Source of the DNA: Martinezella rhizogenes | GTDB lineage: Bacteria; Pseudomonadota; Alphaproteobacteria; Rhizobiales; Rhizobiaceae | Length of the DNA: 64,000 nt | Direction of reading: 5' to 3' | Assembly: GCF_000799715.1 (NCBI RefSeq) | Contig: NZ_JUHG01000015.1 | Coordinates: forward strand, 248,001-312,000 | Part shown: positions 8,631 through 16,832 of the stretch, in pieces | How the letters are laid out: each line of letters opens with the position of its first letter | Numbering within the stretch: position 1 is the first letter of the stretch | Notes under the pieces: model-generated | Told to the model about the DNA's origin: nothing | Databases searched by the model: none | Seen by the model: the letters and a program-made list of their open reading frames with translations, nothing else | Program-made: the position numbers and the translations under genes

Positions 8631-9794
8631 TTAGGCCGACTTGAAGCGGGCCATCAGCTCAGCACGGCCCGGATCCGTCAGCGTCACTGCGGCACCGAAT
8701 TCGAGCGGGGTCAGCGCCGCCTCGTCAGGATAGACGATCTTGTTGGACGTGATCTCTTTCGGCAACATCGAGATGACGCGGCTGTCTGTCGTCGGCGCGC
8801 CGTTGGCAATGTGTTCCTTCACGGCATTCGCGGGATCCATCAGATAGTTCAGCAGCGCGTAGCCCGCAGCCTTGTTTGGCGCATCCTTCGGGATCGCGTA
8901 ATAGTCGGTCCAGATCTCACCACCGTCCGTACCAAGTACATAGGCGATTTCAGGGATATCGCGGTTGAGCTGCGCGCCGTCATTCGTCCAGCACATCGTC
9001 ATCCATGCATCGGTGGCGCGCATTGCCGGTTGATAGTCGCTGTTGATGGCAAAGAGGTGCGGCTTGACCTTGATCAGCAGCTCCTCGGCCTTGGCAAGCT
9101 CGTCGGCCTTGATTGAGTTGAAATCGTAGCCGAGTGAAACCAGCGCACTGCCGATCGTTGTCAGTTGATAGTCGTGCACCATGGCGCGGCCGTCGGCCTC
9201 GGTCTGGGCAATCTCGAAGAAATCCTTCCAGCTCGACAGCTTCGTCTTGATCTTCGAGGTATTCACGGAAAAGCCCGTCGTGCCCCAGTTTTTTGGCACG
9301 GCATAGGTCTTGCCCTCGATCTGGCCTTCCTTGGTGAAGCGCGGGTTTTCGGTCGCCTGGCTGAAGTTCGGTATCTTCGATAAATCCAGCTCCTCAATCA
9401 GGCCGAGCTTGTGGTGGGTGGAGATCGTATAGTTGGTTGGAACAAATAGGGACCAACCAGAAGCGCCAGCCTGCAGTTTCGCTAGCATTTCCTCATTGGA
9501 GCCGAAGACGTTGACCTCGACAGCAACGCCTGTTGCCGCCTTGAAATTCTCGAAGGTCGCCGGATCGTGGTAGTTCGGCCAAGTTGCGATCGACATCTGC
9601 GTGCCGAGCTCCCCCGCCGCATAAGCGGGTGTCGTCACAGCGCCCGGGAAGCGAGACATCACCGCCGCCGCAAGACCGAGGCCGGTAATGCCGAGGAAAT
9701 GGCGACGATTAACGGAGCCGCGCTTCAGGCGCATGAATTCGTCCATGAAGCCTTTGGCGGAAATGGGGAGATTATCCTCGTAGTCCTTGCTCAT
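8631..9794 (-). CDS. ABC substrate-binding protein, PotD/PotF family, Tat-type signal
   Basis: The 387-residue protein has a long N-terminal region with the twin-arginine motif NRRHFLGITG near residue 30, followed by a hydrophobic stretch and an AYAAG cleavage region. The mature part (MSIATWPNYHDPATF ... TDYYAIPKDAPNKAAGYALLNYLMDP) matches extracytoplasmic spermidine/putrescine-binding proteins. Folding before Tat export would be unusual for PotD but is common in rhizobial paralogues. AAGGGAA lies just upstream of the ATG. It captures the substrate for the adjacent permeases. Polyamine is only the family default, and the true ligand may be another amine or amino acid. Confidence 0.88.
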   Translation of the reverse strand: MSKDYEDNLPISAKGFMDEFMRLKRGSVNRRHFLGITGLGLAAAVMSRFPGAVTTPAYAAGELGTQMSIATWPNYHDPATFENFKAATGVAVEVNVFGSNEEMLAKLQAGASGWSLFVPTNYTISTHHKLGLIEELDLSKIPNFSQATENPRFTKEGQIEGKTYAVPKNWGTTGFSVNTSKIKTKLSSWKDFFEIAQTEADGRAMVHDYQLTTIGSALVSLGYDFNSIKADELAKAEELLIKVKPHLFAINSDYQPAMRATDAWMTMCWTNDGAQLNRDIPEIAYVLGTDGGEIWTDYYAIPKDAPNKAAGYALLNYLMDPANAVKEHIANGAPTTDSRVISMLPKEITSNKIVYPDEAALTPLEFGAAVTLTDPGRAELMARFKSA

Positions 9795-9817
9795 GATGCT
9801 GTTCCCTTGTTTTGATT

Positions 9818-10918
9818 TTATGCTGCACTCGATACGGAAAAGACATGTGCCGCGGCCGGATCGAAGTCGAGGAAGACCACCTCGCCCGGCTCGACCAAGT
9901 CGCCCTCGTTCATGCCGCGCCGGTCGGCGGTAACCAGGAAATCGCCGAGCCCTGGAACCGTCACCGCATATTCAGCGGATGAGCCAAGGAAGATGCGGTG
10001 CGTAACGGTCCCCTTGAAGGCCGGGGCTTCGCGCGCCTCTACTCGCGTCAGCCGGATCGCCTCCGGACGGATCGCGACGATCGTCTCTCCCGGCGAAACC
10101 TGCTGCCTTGCGCTCGCTGCAATCGCAGAGCCGTCTGCAAGCCGGAGCGTCGCTCCATCGGCTTCCATCATTGCGCTGACACGGTTTGTTTTACCGACGA
10201 AATCTGCAACGAAGAGATCTGCCGGACGGTCGTAGACCTCCTGTGGCGACCCCAACTGGCGAATGCGCCCAGCACTCATGACACAAACGACATCAGCCAT
10301 CGAAAGTGCCTCCTCCTGGTCGTGGGTGACGAGGACGAAGGTGATGCCGAGCTCACGCTGCAATGTCTGCAACTCTATTTGCATGGCCGAGCGCAGCTTC
10401 TTGTCGAGTGCTGCCAGCGGCTCGTCGAGAAGCAAAACGGACGGACGGTTAACGATGGCCCGTGCCAGTGCCACGCGCTGCTGCTGGCCACCGGACATTT
10501 CATGGATGCGGCGCTTAGAAAAGCCGCCGAGACGAACCATCTCCAGCGCTTCCATGACCCGGCGACCGATCTCGGCAGAGGCGATCCTTGGTCGCATCTG
10601 CTTCAGCCCATAGGCGACGTTTTGCTCCACATTGAAATGCGGGAACAGCGCATAGTGCTGGAACACCATGTTGACTGGACGACGATAGGCAGGCACGCCG
10701 TTCATCTCGCGTCCGTTGATCAGCACCGCGCCTTCGCTCGGCTGCTCGAAGCCGCCGATCATGCGCAGACATGTCGTCTTGCCACAGCCGGAAGGGCCAA
10801 GCAGTGCCAGAAAGGCACCCTTCGGCACATTGAGGTTGATGTCCGTTACAGCGGTCACGTCGCCATAATTCTTTGTGACCGAACGGAATTCGATATCGTT
10901 CGTCGAAGCGGATGCCAC
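9818..10918 (-). CDS. ABC importer ATPase, PotA-like
   Basis: From the GTG at 10918 the product is 366 residues. It has Walker A GPSGCGKTT (41-49), signature MSGGQQQRV (141-149), Walker B VLLLDEP (161-167), the H-loop THDQEE, and a C-terminal TOBE region (about 280-360) with 'IRPEAIRL'. This GTG is preferred because AGGGA lies 6 bases upstream. An in-frame GTG at 11008 would add 30 poorly conserved residues. It is the first gene of the operon ATPase, binding protein, two permeases, SDR. Confidence 0.9.
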   Translation of the reverse strand: MASASTNDIEFRSVTKNYGDVTAVTDINLNVPKGAFLALLGPSGCGKTTCLRMIGGFEQPSEGAVLINGREMNGVPAYRRPVNMVFQHYALFPHFNVEQNVAYGLKQMRPRIASAEIGRRVMEALEMVRLGGFSKRRIHEMSGGQQQRVALARAIVNRPSVLLLDEPLAALDKKLRSAMQIELQTLQRELGITFVLVTHDQEEALSMADVVCVMSAGRIRQLGSPQEVYDRPADLFVADFVGKTNRVSAMMEADGATLRLADGSAIAASARQQVSPGETIVAIRPEAIRLTRVEAREAPAFKGTVTHRIFLGSSAEYAVTVPGLGDFLVTADRRGMNEGDLVEPGEVVFLDFDPAAAHVFSVSSAA

Positions 10919-11110
10919 GTCTGTTCCCTGCGGTTGGTTAGGATTGGGCAGTCTAGCGCTGCCTTTTGCCACCGTCGTTGAGAAAAGACTAAGCCTAGCC
11001 TCCCTCACGGTATATACCCCGAAAGAGGTATTTCAGCCCATCTAGCTTCATGGAAGGTATATATAGAGGCGCGCTGATTTCCGCGTGGGGCAACAAGGAG
11101 GTTTCGTCAT
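10919..11110. promoter_or_regulatory. Divergent promoter region with GGTATATACC palindrome
   Basis: This intergenic region separates the PotA-like gene (minus) from the LuxR-type gene (plus). It contains the perfect 10-bp palindrome GGTATATACC at 11009-11018, and a related half, GGTATATATA, about 45 bases further on near 11054. Paired dyads between a regulator and its neighbouring operon suggest operator sites for that regulator. AAGGAGGT at about 11095-11102 is a strong ribosome binding site for the LuxR-type gene. Confidence 0.4.
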
Positions 11111-11932
11111 ATGGGCACGGATTTGGAGGCGCTATTTCGAGCCTTCAATGCGACGGTCGGCCGACCGACAATGACCGACAGCGAATTCGGCGAGACCTTC
11201 TCCAAGATGATGGCGTCACTGGTGCGCTTCGACCATGTCGTCGTTTTCGCGTATCGCGGTAAGGAACGGCCAATCGACCTCTACAGCACCTTCAACCAGA
11301 AGGAACACATCATCTTCGTCACGCTCTATCAGGCGGGCCCCTACCTCCTCGACCCATTTTACCAAACAGCCCGCGAGCGCCGCGCCGGCGCCTTTCGCAT
11401 GCGGGAGCTAGCGCCTGACCGCTTCTTCTCCAGCGAATATTATCGCACATACTACGTCCAGACCGGGCTGGCAGAGGAGATCGGCTTCTTCGTCGCTGCC
11501 GATGACAACATCACCATCGTGCTGTCGCTGATGCGACGGGAGGAAACAGGTCCCTTCCCTGCGACGGAATTCGCGCTATTGAAAATGGTCGAGCCGTTGA
11601 TCGCAAGCATGGTGCGACATTACTGGTCCGGCCTTGCGCCACGCTTCGACGCGCAACTGAACTCCAGGACGCGCAATGGTCGCAAGCGCAGTACCTCCGG
11701 AAACTTGCTGCAACCAGCCGATACTGTCTGGCGTAATCTCAATCTGACGAGCCGGGAAACGGCGATCGTCGATCTGGTCCTGCAAGGCCACTCTTCTGAG
11801 TCGATCGGCATGAGGCTGAACATTTCGACGGGGACCGTCAAAGTCCATCGGCGCAATGTCTACCGTAAGCTCGGCATCTCCTCACAGACGCAATTGCTTT
11901 CGCTCTACCTTAAGAATCTCGAAGTGGCCTAA
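11111..11932 (+). CDS. LuxR-family (GerE-type HTH) transcriptional regulator
   Basis: The 273-residue protein ends in a GerE-type HTH (about residues 212-270: LTSRETAIVDLVLQGHSSESIG and ISTGTVKVHRRNVYRKLGISS). The N-terminal 190 residues form a putative sensory domain with no recognisable acyl-homoserine-lactone pocket. An almost consensus Shine-Dalgarno precedes the ATG. It is divergent from the polyamine-type ABC operon and is the natural candidate to control it, perhaps in response to the transported amine. The effector is unknown. Confidence 0.85.
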   Translation: MGTDLEALFRAFNATVGRPTMTDSEFGETFSKMMASLVRFDHVVVFAYRGKERPIDLYSTFNQKEHIIFVTLYQAGPYLLDPFYQTARERRAGAFRMRELAPDRFFSSEYYRTYYVQTGLAEEIGFFVAADDNITIVLSLMRREETGPFPATEFALLKMVEPLIASMVRHYWSGLAPRFDAQLNSRTRNGRKRSTSGNLLQPADTVWRNLNLTSRETAIVDLVLQGHSSESIGMRLNISTGTVKVHRRNVYRKLGISSQTQLLSLYLKNLEVA

Positions 11933-12135
11933 CCTTTTCGCACCTAATGGCGAACGGTGTTTTCCAACAGATCCAAGGCAGAGGATGACGCAGACAATGC
12001 AGGCCCGAGACGCTCTTGTGGCAGATGGCCAAATCCAAGCCGGAATGGTCGGCTATTGCTCCAACCAGAGCCGTCTTTGATGCGCATCAATGCAAGACGA
12101 TCGATTTGGAAGAGAACTCAAATACCGCCAGACGC

Positions 12136-12343
12136 TCAAGCATCTTTCGAAGCTGCATATTCTGTCATCAAGCCCTTCAACCATCGGTTTTCTTCCTCAA
12201 GTGCGACTAGCTCATCGGAAGGCGTTTCGACTTGAGTGATGGTTGATTGCACGGTGGCGGCACTTTTCACACCGCAGGCCGATGAGCGGTGCCTGCTTCG
12301 TGCCGCCGCCGCGACGCTCTCGAATAGCGGAGATGATGTTCAC
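12136..12343 (-). pseudogene. Gene remnant with SyrB/transposase-OrfA-like C-terminus
   Basis: In the 462-base stretch between the LuxR-type and Gfo/Idh genes, the minus strand holds two overlapping open pieces. One, from GTG 12343, has IISAIRERRGGGTKQ and a CEKC pair. In a second frame, an open piece ends at 12136 and contains DELVALEEENRWLKGLM. The latter resembles the C-terminus of rhizobial SyrB-like regulators and IS3-type OrfA proteins (DELx-LEEEN-RL-K). One frameshift would join them. I read it as decayed mobile-element-associated DNA; the rest of 11933-12394 shows nothing recognisable. Confidence 0.35.
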
Positions 12344-12394
12344 TCGCTCGCCCTGATGGGGATCGAACAGGCGGCGCGGCGATACAAGGGCATT

Positions 12395-13381
12395 TCAGTG
12401 CTCGCCAGGGTACTGCAGTCCGATCTGTCTGCGCACCTCGTCCAATGTGGTCATGATGTCGACGGATTGCGAGGGTGGCATGATTTGGCCCGCGATCAGC
12501 CCGCCAGTGATCAGCCGCTCTGCCTCTTGCGCTTGAAACTGCATGCCGCGGCCTTCAACTGAACCGTCGAAAGTCTCAAGAACGTTGTTTTCATTATCAT
12601 ACACCCGGAATGTGGTTGGCGAATACCAAACACGATCGATCTCGATCCGCCCTTTCGTCCCAACCACACTCGCCCGATTTGGCCCTGCGCTGTCGCTTGA
12701 GGACAGGGTGGTGGCGATTGCGCCCGATGCATAGTGAAACAGCGTCGCAACCTGTGCGTCTGCCCCGGTGCCGCGAAAAGTCGCTGTCGCCTTGATGGAC
12801 ACAGGTTTGCCCATAATGTCCCAGACGAACGAGATGGGATAGATGCCCAGATCCAGCAAAGCGCCGCCGCCAAGTTCCAAGGCGTTCAGACGATGCTTCG
12901 GATCATCTGGCAGCTTCTGGCGATGATCGGCGGTGATGGAACGGACCTCTCCGACCGTGCCGGCGGCAATGATCTCACGGATGCGGCGCATGTGCGGAAG
13001 AAAACGTGTCCACATCGCCTCGAGCACGACCAGACCTTTGGCGCGGGCCAGGTCGACAATTTCGGCGGCTTCCCTGGCATTGAGAGTGAAGGGCTTCTCG
13101 ACGAGGATGTGCTTGCCAGCATCGAGCGCAAGCTTCGCCGCGGTGACATGCTGGGGATGCGGGGTTGCAATGTAGATGATATCGACATTGGGGTCCGCCA
13201 CCAGCGCTTCATAACTGCCATGCGCCGTTGCGATACCAAAAGCCTTTGCAAAGCGATCCGCACTTTCCTGTGCACGGGATCCCACGGCCGCAACCGAATG
13301 ACCCGTCTGGATCAGGTCCTTGACGAACAGATCGGCAATCCAGCCTGTCGCCAGTATTCCCCACCGTATTGTTTTGGCCAA
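12395..13381 (-). CDS. Gfo/Idh/MocA-family oxidoreductase
   Basis: The 328-residue protein has an N-terminal Rossmann domain (WGILATGWIADLF, residues 7-19) and the family motif EKPFTLNAREA near residue 95, whose Lys is the conserved catalytic/cofactor residue. The C-terminal alpha/beta substrate domain carries 'GGGALLDLGIYPISFVWDIMG', with Asp and the usual His position replaced by Tyr (GIYPI), as in trans-dihydrodiol-dehydrogenase/AFR-type members. It oxidises or reduces sugar hydroxyls with NAD(P). It is the last gene of the LacI-linked sugar module and is paralogous to the dehydrogenase at 14930-15931. Confidence 0.9.
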   Translation of the reverse strand: MAKTIRWGILATGWIADLFVKDLIQTGHSVAAVGSRAQESADRFAKAFGIATAHGSYEALVADPNVDIIYIATPHPQHVTAAKLALDAGKHILVEKPFTLNAREAAEIVDLARAKGLVVLEAMWTRFLPHMRRIREIIAAGTVGEVRSITADHRQKLPDDPKHRLNALELGGGALLDLGIYPISFVWDIMGKPVSIKATATFRGTGADAQVATLFHYASGAIATTLSSSDSAGPNRASVVGTKGRIEIDRVWYSPTTFRVYDNENNVLETFDGSVEGRGMQFQAQEAERLITGGLIAGQIMPPSQSVDIMTTLDEVRRQIGLQYPGEH

Positions 13382-13498
13382 TTGCCTTCTCCTTTGAATG
13401 GTTTCGAACCCTGTTGGGGTGTTTCTTACGCTTACAGATGAAGAGGATCACGTCCCAGTTTGCTTCGGCGACCGGCATGGGTCTTGACCCAAAACCGC

Positions 13499-13966
13499 TC
13501 AATGATCCAAGATCAACAGCTCCCGCAGCGCATTTGTCACAAGCAGATGATCTTCCAGGTCGGGAAGCCCGCTGACGCCCACCGTTCCGATCAGTGTCCC
13601 GCCGCGCAACATCAGGGGAAACCCGCCCCCGCTGGCCACGAAGTCGGATTCCGGCAATCGAAAACGACTGTTGAAATCATACCCACCTTGTTCAGATTCC
13701 ATCCGCATGGCCAGGGAACTGCGATGAAATCGATGGGCAACGGAACGCTTTCGGGTCGCCCAGTCCGTATTGTCCGGGGTGGCGCCCGGCATCAGCAGGG
13801 CGAACACCACATCGGTGCCATGCGCCACGGTAATCGCTGCCGGCAATGATCGGGCCGCCGCCTGCGCCTGCATAATACAGCCAAGTTTCCAGGCGAAATC
13901 ATAGTCGAATGTCGCAAGTTGCAGGTCCTTTAGTTCCTGGGCAAGCGTGTCGAGCGTGTAGCTCAT
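13499..13966 (-). CDS. UPF0303 / heme-degrading (GlcG/HbpS-like) domain protein
   Basis: The 155-residue protein matches the small UPF0303 family (PF03928 fold, YBR137W-like). It shows an N-terminal helix, 'AITVAHGTDVVFALLMPGATPDN', a conserved RKRSVAHRFHRSS helix, and the closing 'ASGGGFPLMLRGGTLIGTVGVSGLP', which is the hallmark of this fold. The function of the family is poorly defined; small-molecule or heme binding is reported for relatives. The ATG at 13966 is used because upstream residues look non-coding. It lies inside the sugar operon. Confidence 0.8.
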   Translation of the reverse strand: MSYTLDTLAQELKDLQLATFDYDFAWKLGCIMQAQAAARSLPAAITVAHGTDVVFALLMPGATPDNTDWATRKRSVAHRFHRSSLAMRMESEQGGYDFNSRFRLPESDFVASGGGFPLMLRGGTLIGTVGVSGLPDLEDHLLVTNALRELLILDH

Positions 13967-14033
13967 CTGGGGTCTCCTGGGTCTTTTCGTGAAGGTCGGG
14001 CCATGCTGGCATTGCGCGCGGCCCGAAGTGAAC

Positions 14034-14933
14034 TCAGTCCATCGGGTAGGCAACGAACGCAAATCGCGTGCTGTCGGGCGACCAGCTGTTGACGTTGATG
14101 GTGCCCTGACCGCCGAAGAGACGGGCGACGGTCACTGCACCCGGCCAATCGCCGTCACGCACCAGTTTCAGCTCGACCCAAAGATCGGCCGGATGTCCTT
14201 TCGTCTCGGCCGGATAGGCTATAAAGGCCGCAAGCCGACCATCGGGGGATAAATGCGGGAACCAGTCGACCGTGGGCGTATCGGTCAGTCTTTCGATCTC
14301 CGACCCGTCGGGCCGCATGCGTGCGATCTGAGCGTGGCCCGAAAAGGCTTCGGTGTTGAAATAGATCCAGGCGCCATCGGGGCTGTATTCCGGCCCGTCA
14401 GCCGGTGCGCCGCCCGAGGTGATCTGACGAAACCCGTGTCCATCAGACCCGAGGGTGCAAATCTCGGCCGATACGAAGGTGAAGCTGCCGTCGGTGATCT
14501 GTGCCTGTACGCCGACAAAGGCAAGCTGCCGCCCGTCAGGCGAAACTCCGTGGAGAAAGTGCAGAAGTCCGTCAGGGCCTTGCCTGCCGGAGACCTGAAC
14601 CGCCACCCCGCCCGTAAGCGGCGCGCGGTATAGCTGCCAGTCGTCGTAGGCTGACACGAAAATATGCGCCCCGTCCGGATCCAGTACATGATCGTTGTTC
14701 AAGGGCGGCACGCCCTGCAAGTCGATCACCTGCAGGTTCGGGTCTTCAATCGGCAAGCGCCAGAGCATTCCTCCGCCGTTCAGGATCAGCGCGTCACCCT
14801 GAAGGGTCCAGTTGGGCGCCTCCAGCAGTAGGTCCGTCGTCTCCAGTATCATGCGGTTCTCGCCGCTGGCGGTGTCGTGAACCCAGACCTGGCAGCGCTG
14901 ACCTCTTGCCAGCTCACGTGGTGGGATTTTCAT
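14034..14933 (-). CDS. TolB-like PD40 beta-propeller protein, cytoplasmic
   Basis: The 299-residue protein contains repeated propeller blades marked by SPDGRQLAFVG, SPDGAWIYF, SPDGRLAAFIA and SPDSTRFAFVA. These are PD40/WD40-like repeats as in TolB and oligogalacturonate lyase. There is no signal peptide, so a cytoplasmic location is expected, unlike TolB. Its start overlaps the Gfo/Idh stop by ATGA-type coupling (14930-14933). Within this sugar operon it may be a lyase, an epimerase or a glycoside-binding scaffold. No catalytic residues can be assigned. Confidence 0.75.
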   Translation of the reverse strand: MKIPPRELARGQRCQVWVHDTASGENRMILETTDLLLEAPNWTLQGDALILNGGGMLWRLPIEDPNLQVIDLQGVPPLNNDHVLDPDGAHIFVSAYDDWQLYRAPLTGGVAVQVSGRQGPDGLLHFLHGVSPDGRQLAFVGVQAQITDGSFTFVSAEICTLGSDGHGFRQITSGGAPADGPEYSPDGAWIYFNTEAFSGHAQIARMRPDGSEIERLTDTPTVDWFPHLSPDGRLAAFIAYPAETKGHPADLWVELKLVRDGDWPGAVTVARLFGGQGTINVNSWSPDSTRFAFVAYPMD

Positions 14934-15931
14934 GGAAGGATTCCTCCTCTGGTTTGGATCATTGCCTGATCCAGAAGCTGCATCACCGCTAGCGTCAAGT
15001 CATGCGACACCAGTTCGCTTTCGCGCTTTCCCGCGCGCAGGCAGCGGCCGGCCTCTTCGATTTCGAAGCGGTAGCGCTCAGTGCTGGAGGGCTCGGTCAC
15101 CTCCTCCATCTCGCGGCCGCGGGCGCTGATCAGGGCGCGACCGGGGTTGAAGAGGTTGTCGGTGACCGCAAGCCAGCCCTCGTCGCCAATCAGCTGGAAA
15201 CTCGACGACCCGCCGCCTTTCGCGCCCAGGACGAAACCACCCGACATCGTGGCATGGCCATCCGCGTTCGCCAGCTGGATCGCCGAGCCGCTGTCGACAC
15301 CGCGCTCGGTAAGTAGAGCCGAGGCGGTCACCCGCGCATCCACCAACAGGTTCGGGGCAAGTCCGGCCAGGATGTTCATCGGGTAGACCATGCACTCCAA
15401 TGTGAAGCTGCCACCCAGATCGGGGTCTTCGATCCGATGCCCCTTGGTCGCGCCCATCGGCCCGATCAGGGCCGCGAAGGCGCGCGGCGTGCCGATGTCT
15501 CCTGCCGCGATGACGCCCGCCAACCGACGAAAGAGCGGGTTGCAGAGCGTCCACATCGCATCCATCGCGAACAGGCGGCGCGCCCGCGCAAGCGCGACGA
15601 TGTCGGCAGCTTCCGTTGCGTTCATCGCAAAGGGCTTTTCGACGAGCACCGGCTTGCCGCCTTCCAGCATCATCCGCGCATGGGCGTGATGGTGGCTGTG
15701 CGGCGTGGCGATATAGACGATGTCCACCTGCGGATCGGCGGCGATGGCGGCATAGTCGCCATAGGCCGTGGCGATGCCGTGGCGTTCGGCAAAGGCCTTG
15801 GCCCTGCCGATGTCGCGCGAGGCAACCGCCACGCAACGCGCACCCGGGGTACGGGCCAGATCCTCGGCGAACAACTCGGCGATCCATCCGGGGCCGATGA
15901 TGCCCCAGCGGATGTCAGGAGTTTCGGGCAT
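14930..15931 (-). CDS. Gfo/Idh/MocA-family oxidoreductase
   Basis: The 333-residue protein has a Rossmann N-terminus (WGIIGPGWIAELFAEDLA, residues 8-25) and VEKPFAMNATEAAD near residue 97 with the family Lys. The substrate domain has 'GGSFTLECMVYPMNILAGLAP'. It starts 3 bases after the DUF1080 gene. Gfo/Idh proteins next to DUF1080 are known partners in 3-keto-glycoside pathways, where one oxidises the C3 hydroxyl of a glucoside. That role here is inferred from context. Confidence 0.9.
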   Translation of the reverse strand: MPETPDIRWGIIGPGWIAELFAEDLARTPGARCVAVASRDIGRAKAFAERHGIATAYGDYAAIAADPQVDIVYIATPHSHHHAHARMMLEGGKPVLVEKPFAMNATEAADIVALARARRLFAMDAMWTLCNPLFRRLAGVIAAGDIGTPRAFAALIGPMGATKGHRIEDPDLGGSFTLECMVYPMNILAGLAPNLLVDARVTASALLTERGVDSGSAIQLANADGHATMSGGFVLGAKGGGSSSFQLIGDEGWLAVTDNLFNPGRALISARGREMEEVTEPSSTERYRFEIEEAGRCLRAGKRESELVSHDLTLAVMQLLDQAMIQTRGGILP

Positions 15932-15934
15932 GGC

Positions 15935-16789
15935 TCAAAGCTCCTTGATACGGATGTTACGCCAGCGGCAGGCGGCTGTGCGGCCCCATCGCCCCTCGCC
16001 GAGCCTCTTGTCGTTGTCATGCACCTCAAAGGCGATGTGCCCCTTAGGGCCAAGGAAGTCAGCCACGGCATCGGCGTCGTAGTTCGGAAACGTCATCGTG
16101 GCGAGATCGATGGAGGCGATCAGCATACCGTTGATCCACACCGAAGCCTGAGGTTTGGCCCCGACGATGCGGACGCGGAAGGCGTTCCACTCACCAAACT
16201 TCCATGCCGCGAGAAAGTCCTCGATGGAGCAGCCCTCGGTCAAGAGATCACGCTTGGCCTGGGTGAAGGGCTCGATCGAGGTCTTCGGGTCGTCCTCACG
16301 CAGGCCGACGGGTTTTCCGTCCACGTCGAGCACCACATCGAGCGCGAAGGGCACGGCGTGGAAGCCGCTGATGCCATTGCCATAAAAGCCGCCGATCGAA
16401 CCGGATTGCCGATGATCCAGAAGCACCTGGAAACCGTGGAACGTATGCGGCTTCTTGCGCAGCATGATCCCGGTATCGGCAGGCCAGTCGGGCTTGGCCT
16501 CGAAGGTCAGTTCGAAATCGCCATAGGTCTTTTCGGTGACCAGATAGCCGCCCCAGCCGCTGCCGGGGCTGTCCTGCCGACCGACGATCGCACCGTCTTC
16601 CACCGTCCACACCGCCGGGTGCTTTGCGGTCTGCTCGTCATAGTCCGCCGAGAAGAGATCGGGATGGGCTTCCTGCACCGTGGGGCCACCCGGCCACATC
16701 TCGCCATATGTCCTCGGCGTGGCAAACCAGCCGTTCAGCGTCTTGCCATCGAAAAGTGAAACAAAGCCATTTTCGTCCGTGTAAGTCAT
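15935..16789 (-). CDS. DUF1080 (3-keto-disaccharide hydrolase-type) protein
   Basis: The 284-residue product starts MTYTDENGFVSLFDGKTLNGW, a very typical DUF1080 opening. It continues with the concanavalin-like sandwich motifs GGYLVTEKTYGDFELTFEAK, 'DTGIMLRKKP' and a C-terminal 'CRWRNIRIKEL'. DUF1080 proteins have been shown to cleave 3-keto-glycosides. The ATG at 16789 is chosen over the longer open frame because AAAGGA precedes it and the extension overlaps the ATPase gene. No signal peptide is present, so it would act in the cytoplasm on an imported, C3-oxidised disaccharide or glycoside. Confidence 0.88.
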   Translation of the reverse strand: MTYTDENGFVSLFDGKTLNGWFATPRTYGEMWPGGPTVQEAHPDLFSADYDEQTAKHPAVWTVEDGAIVGRQDSPGSGWGGYLVTEKTYGDFELTFEAKPDWPADTGIMLRKKPHTFHGFQVLLDHRQSGSIGGFYGNGISGFHAVPFALDVVLDVDGKPVGLREDDPKTSIEPFTQAKRDLLTEGCSIEDFLAAWKFGEWNAFRVRIVGAKPQASVWINGMLIASIDLATMTFPNYDADAVADFLGPKGHIAFEVHDNDKRLGEGRWGRTAACRWRNIRIKEL

Positions 16790-16832
16790 CTGCACTATCC
16801 TTTCGGGGGAGTGTGAATTGAGTTCTGGGCAG

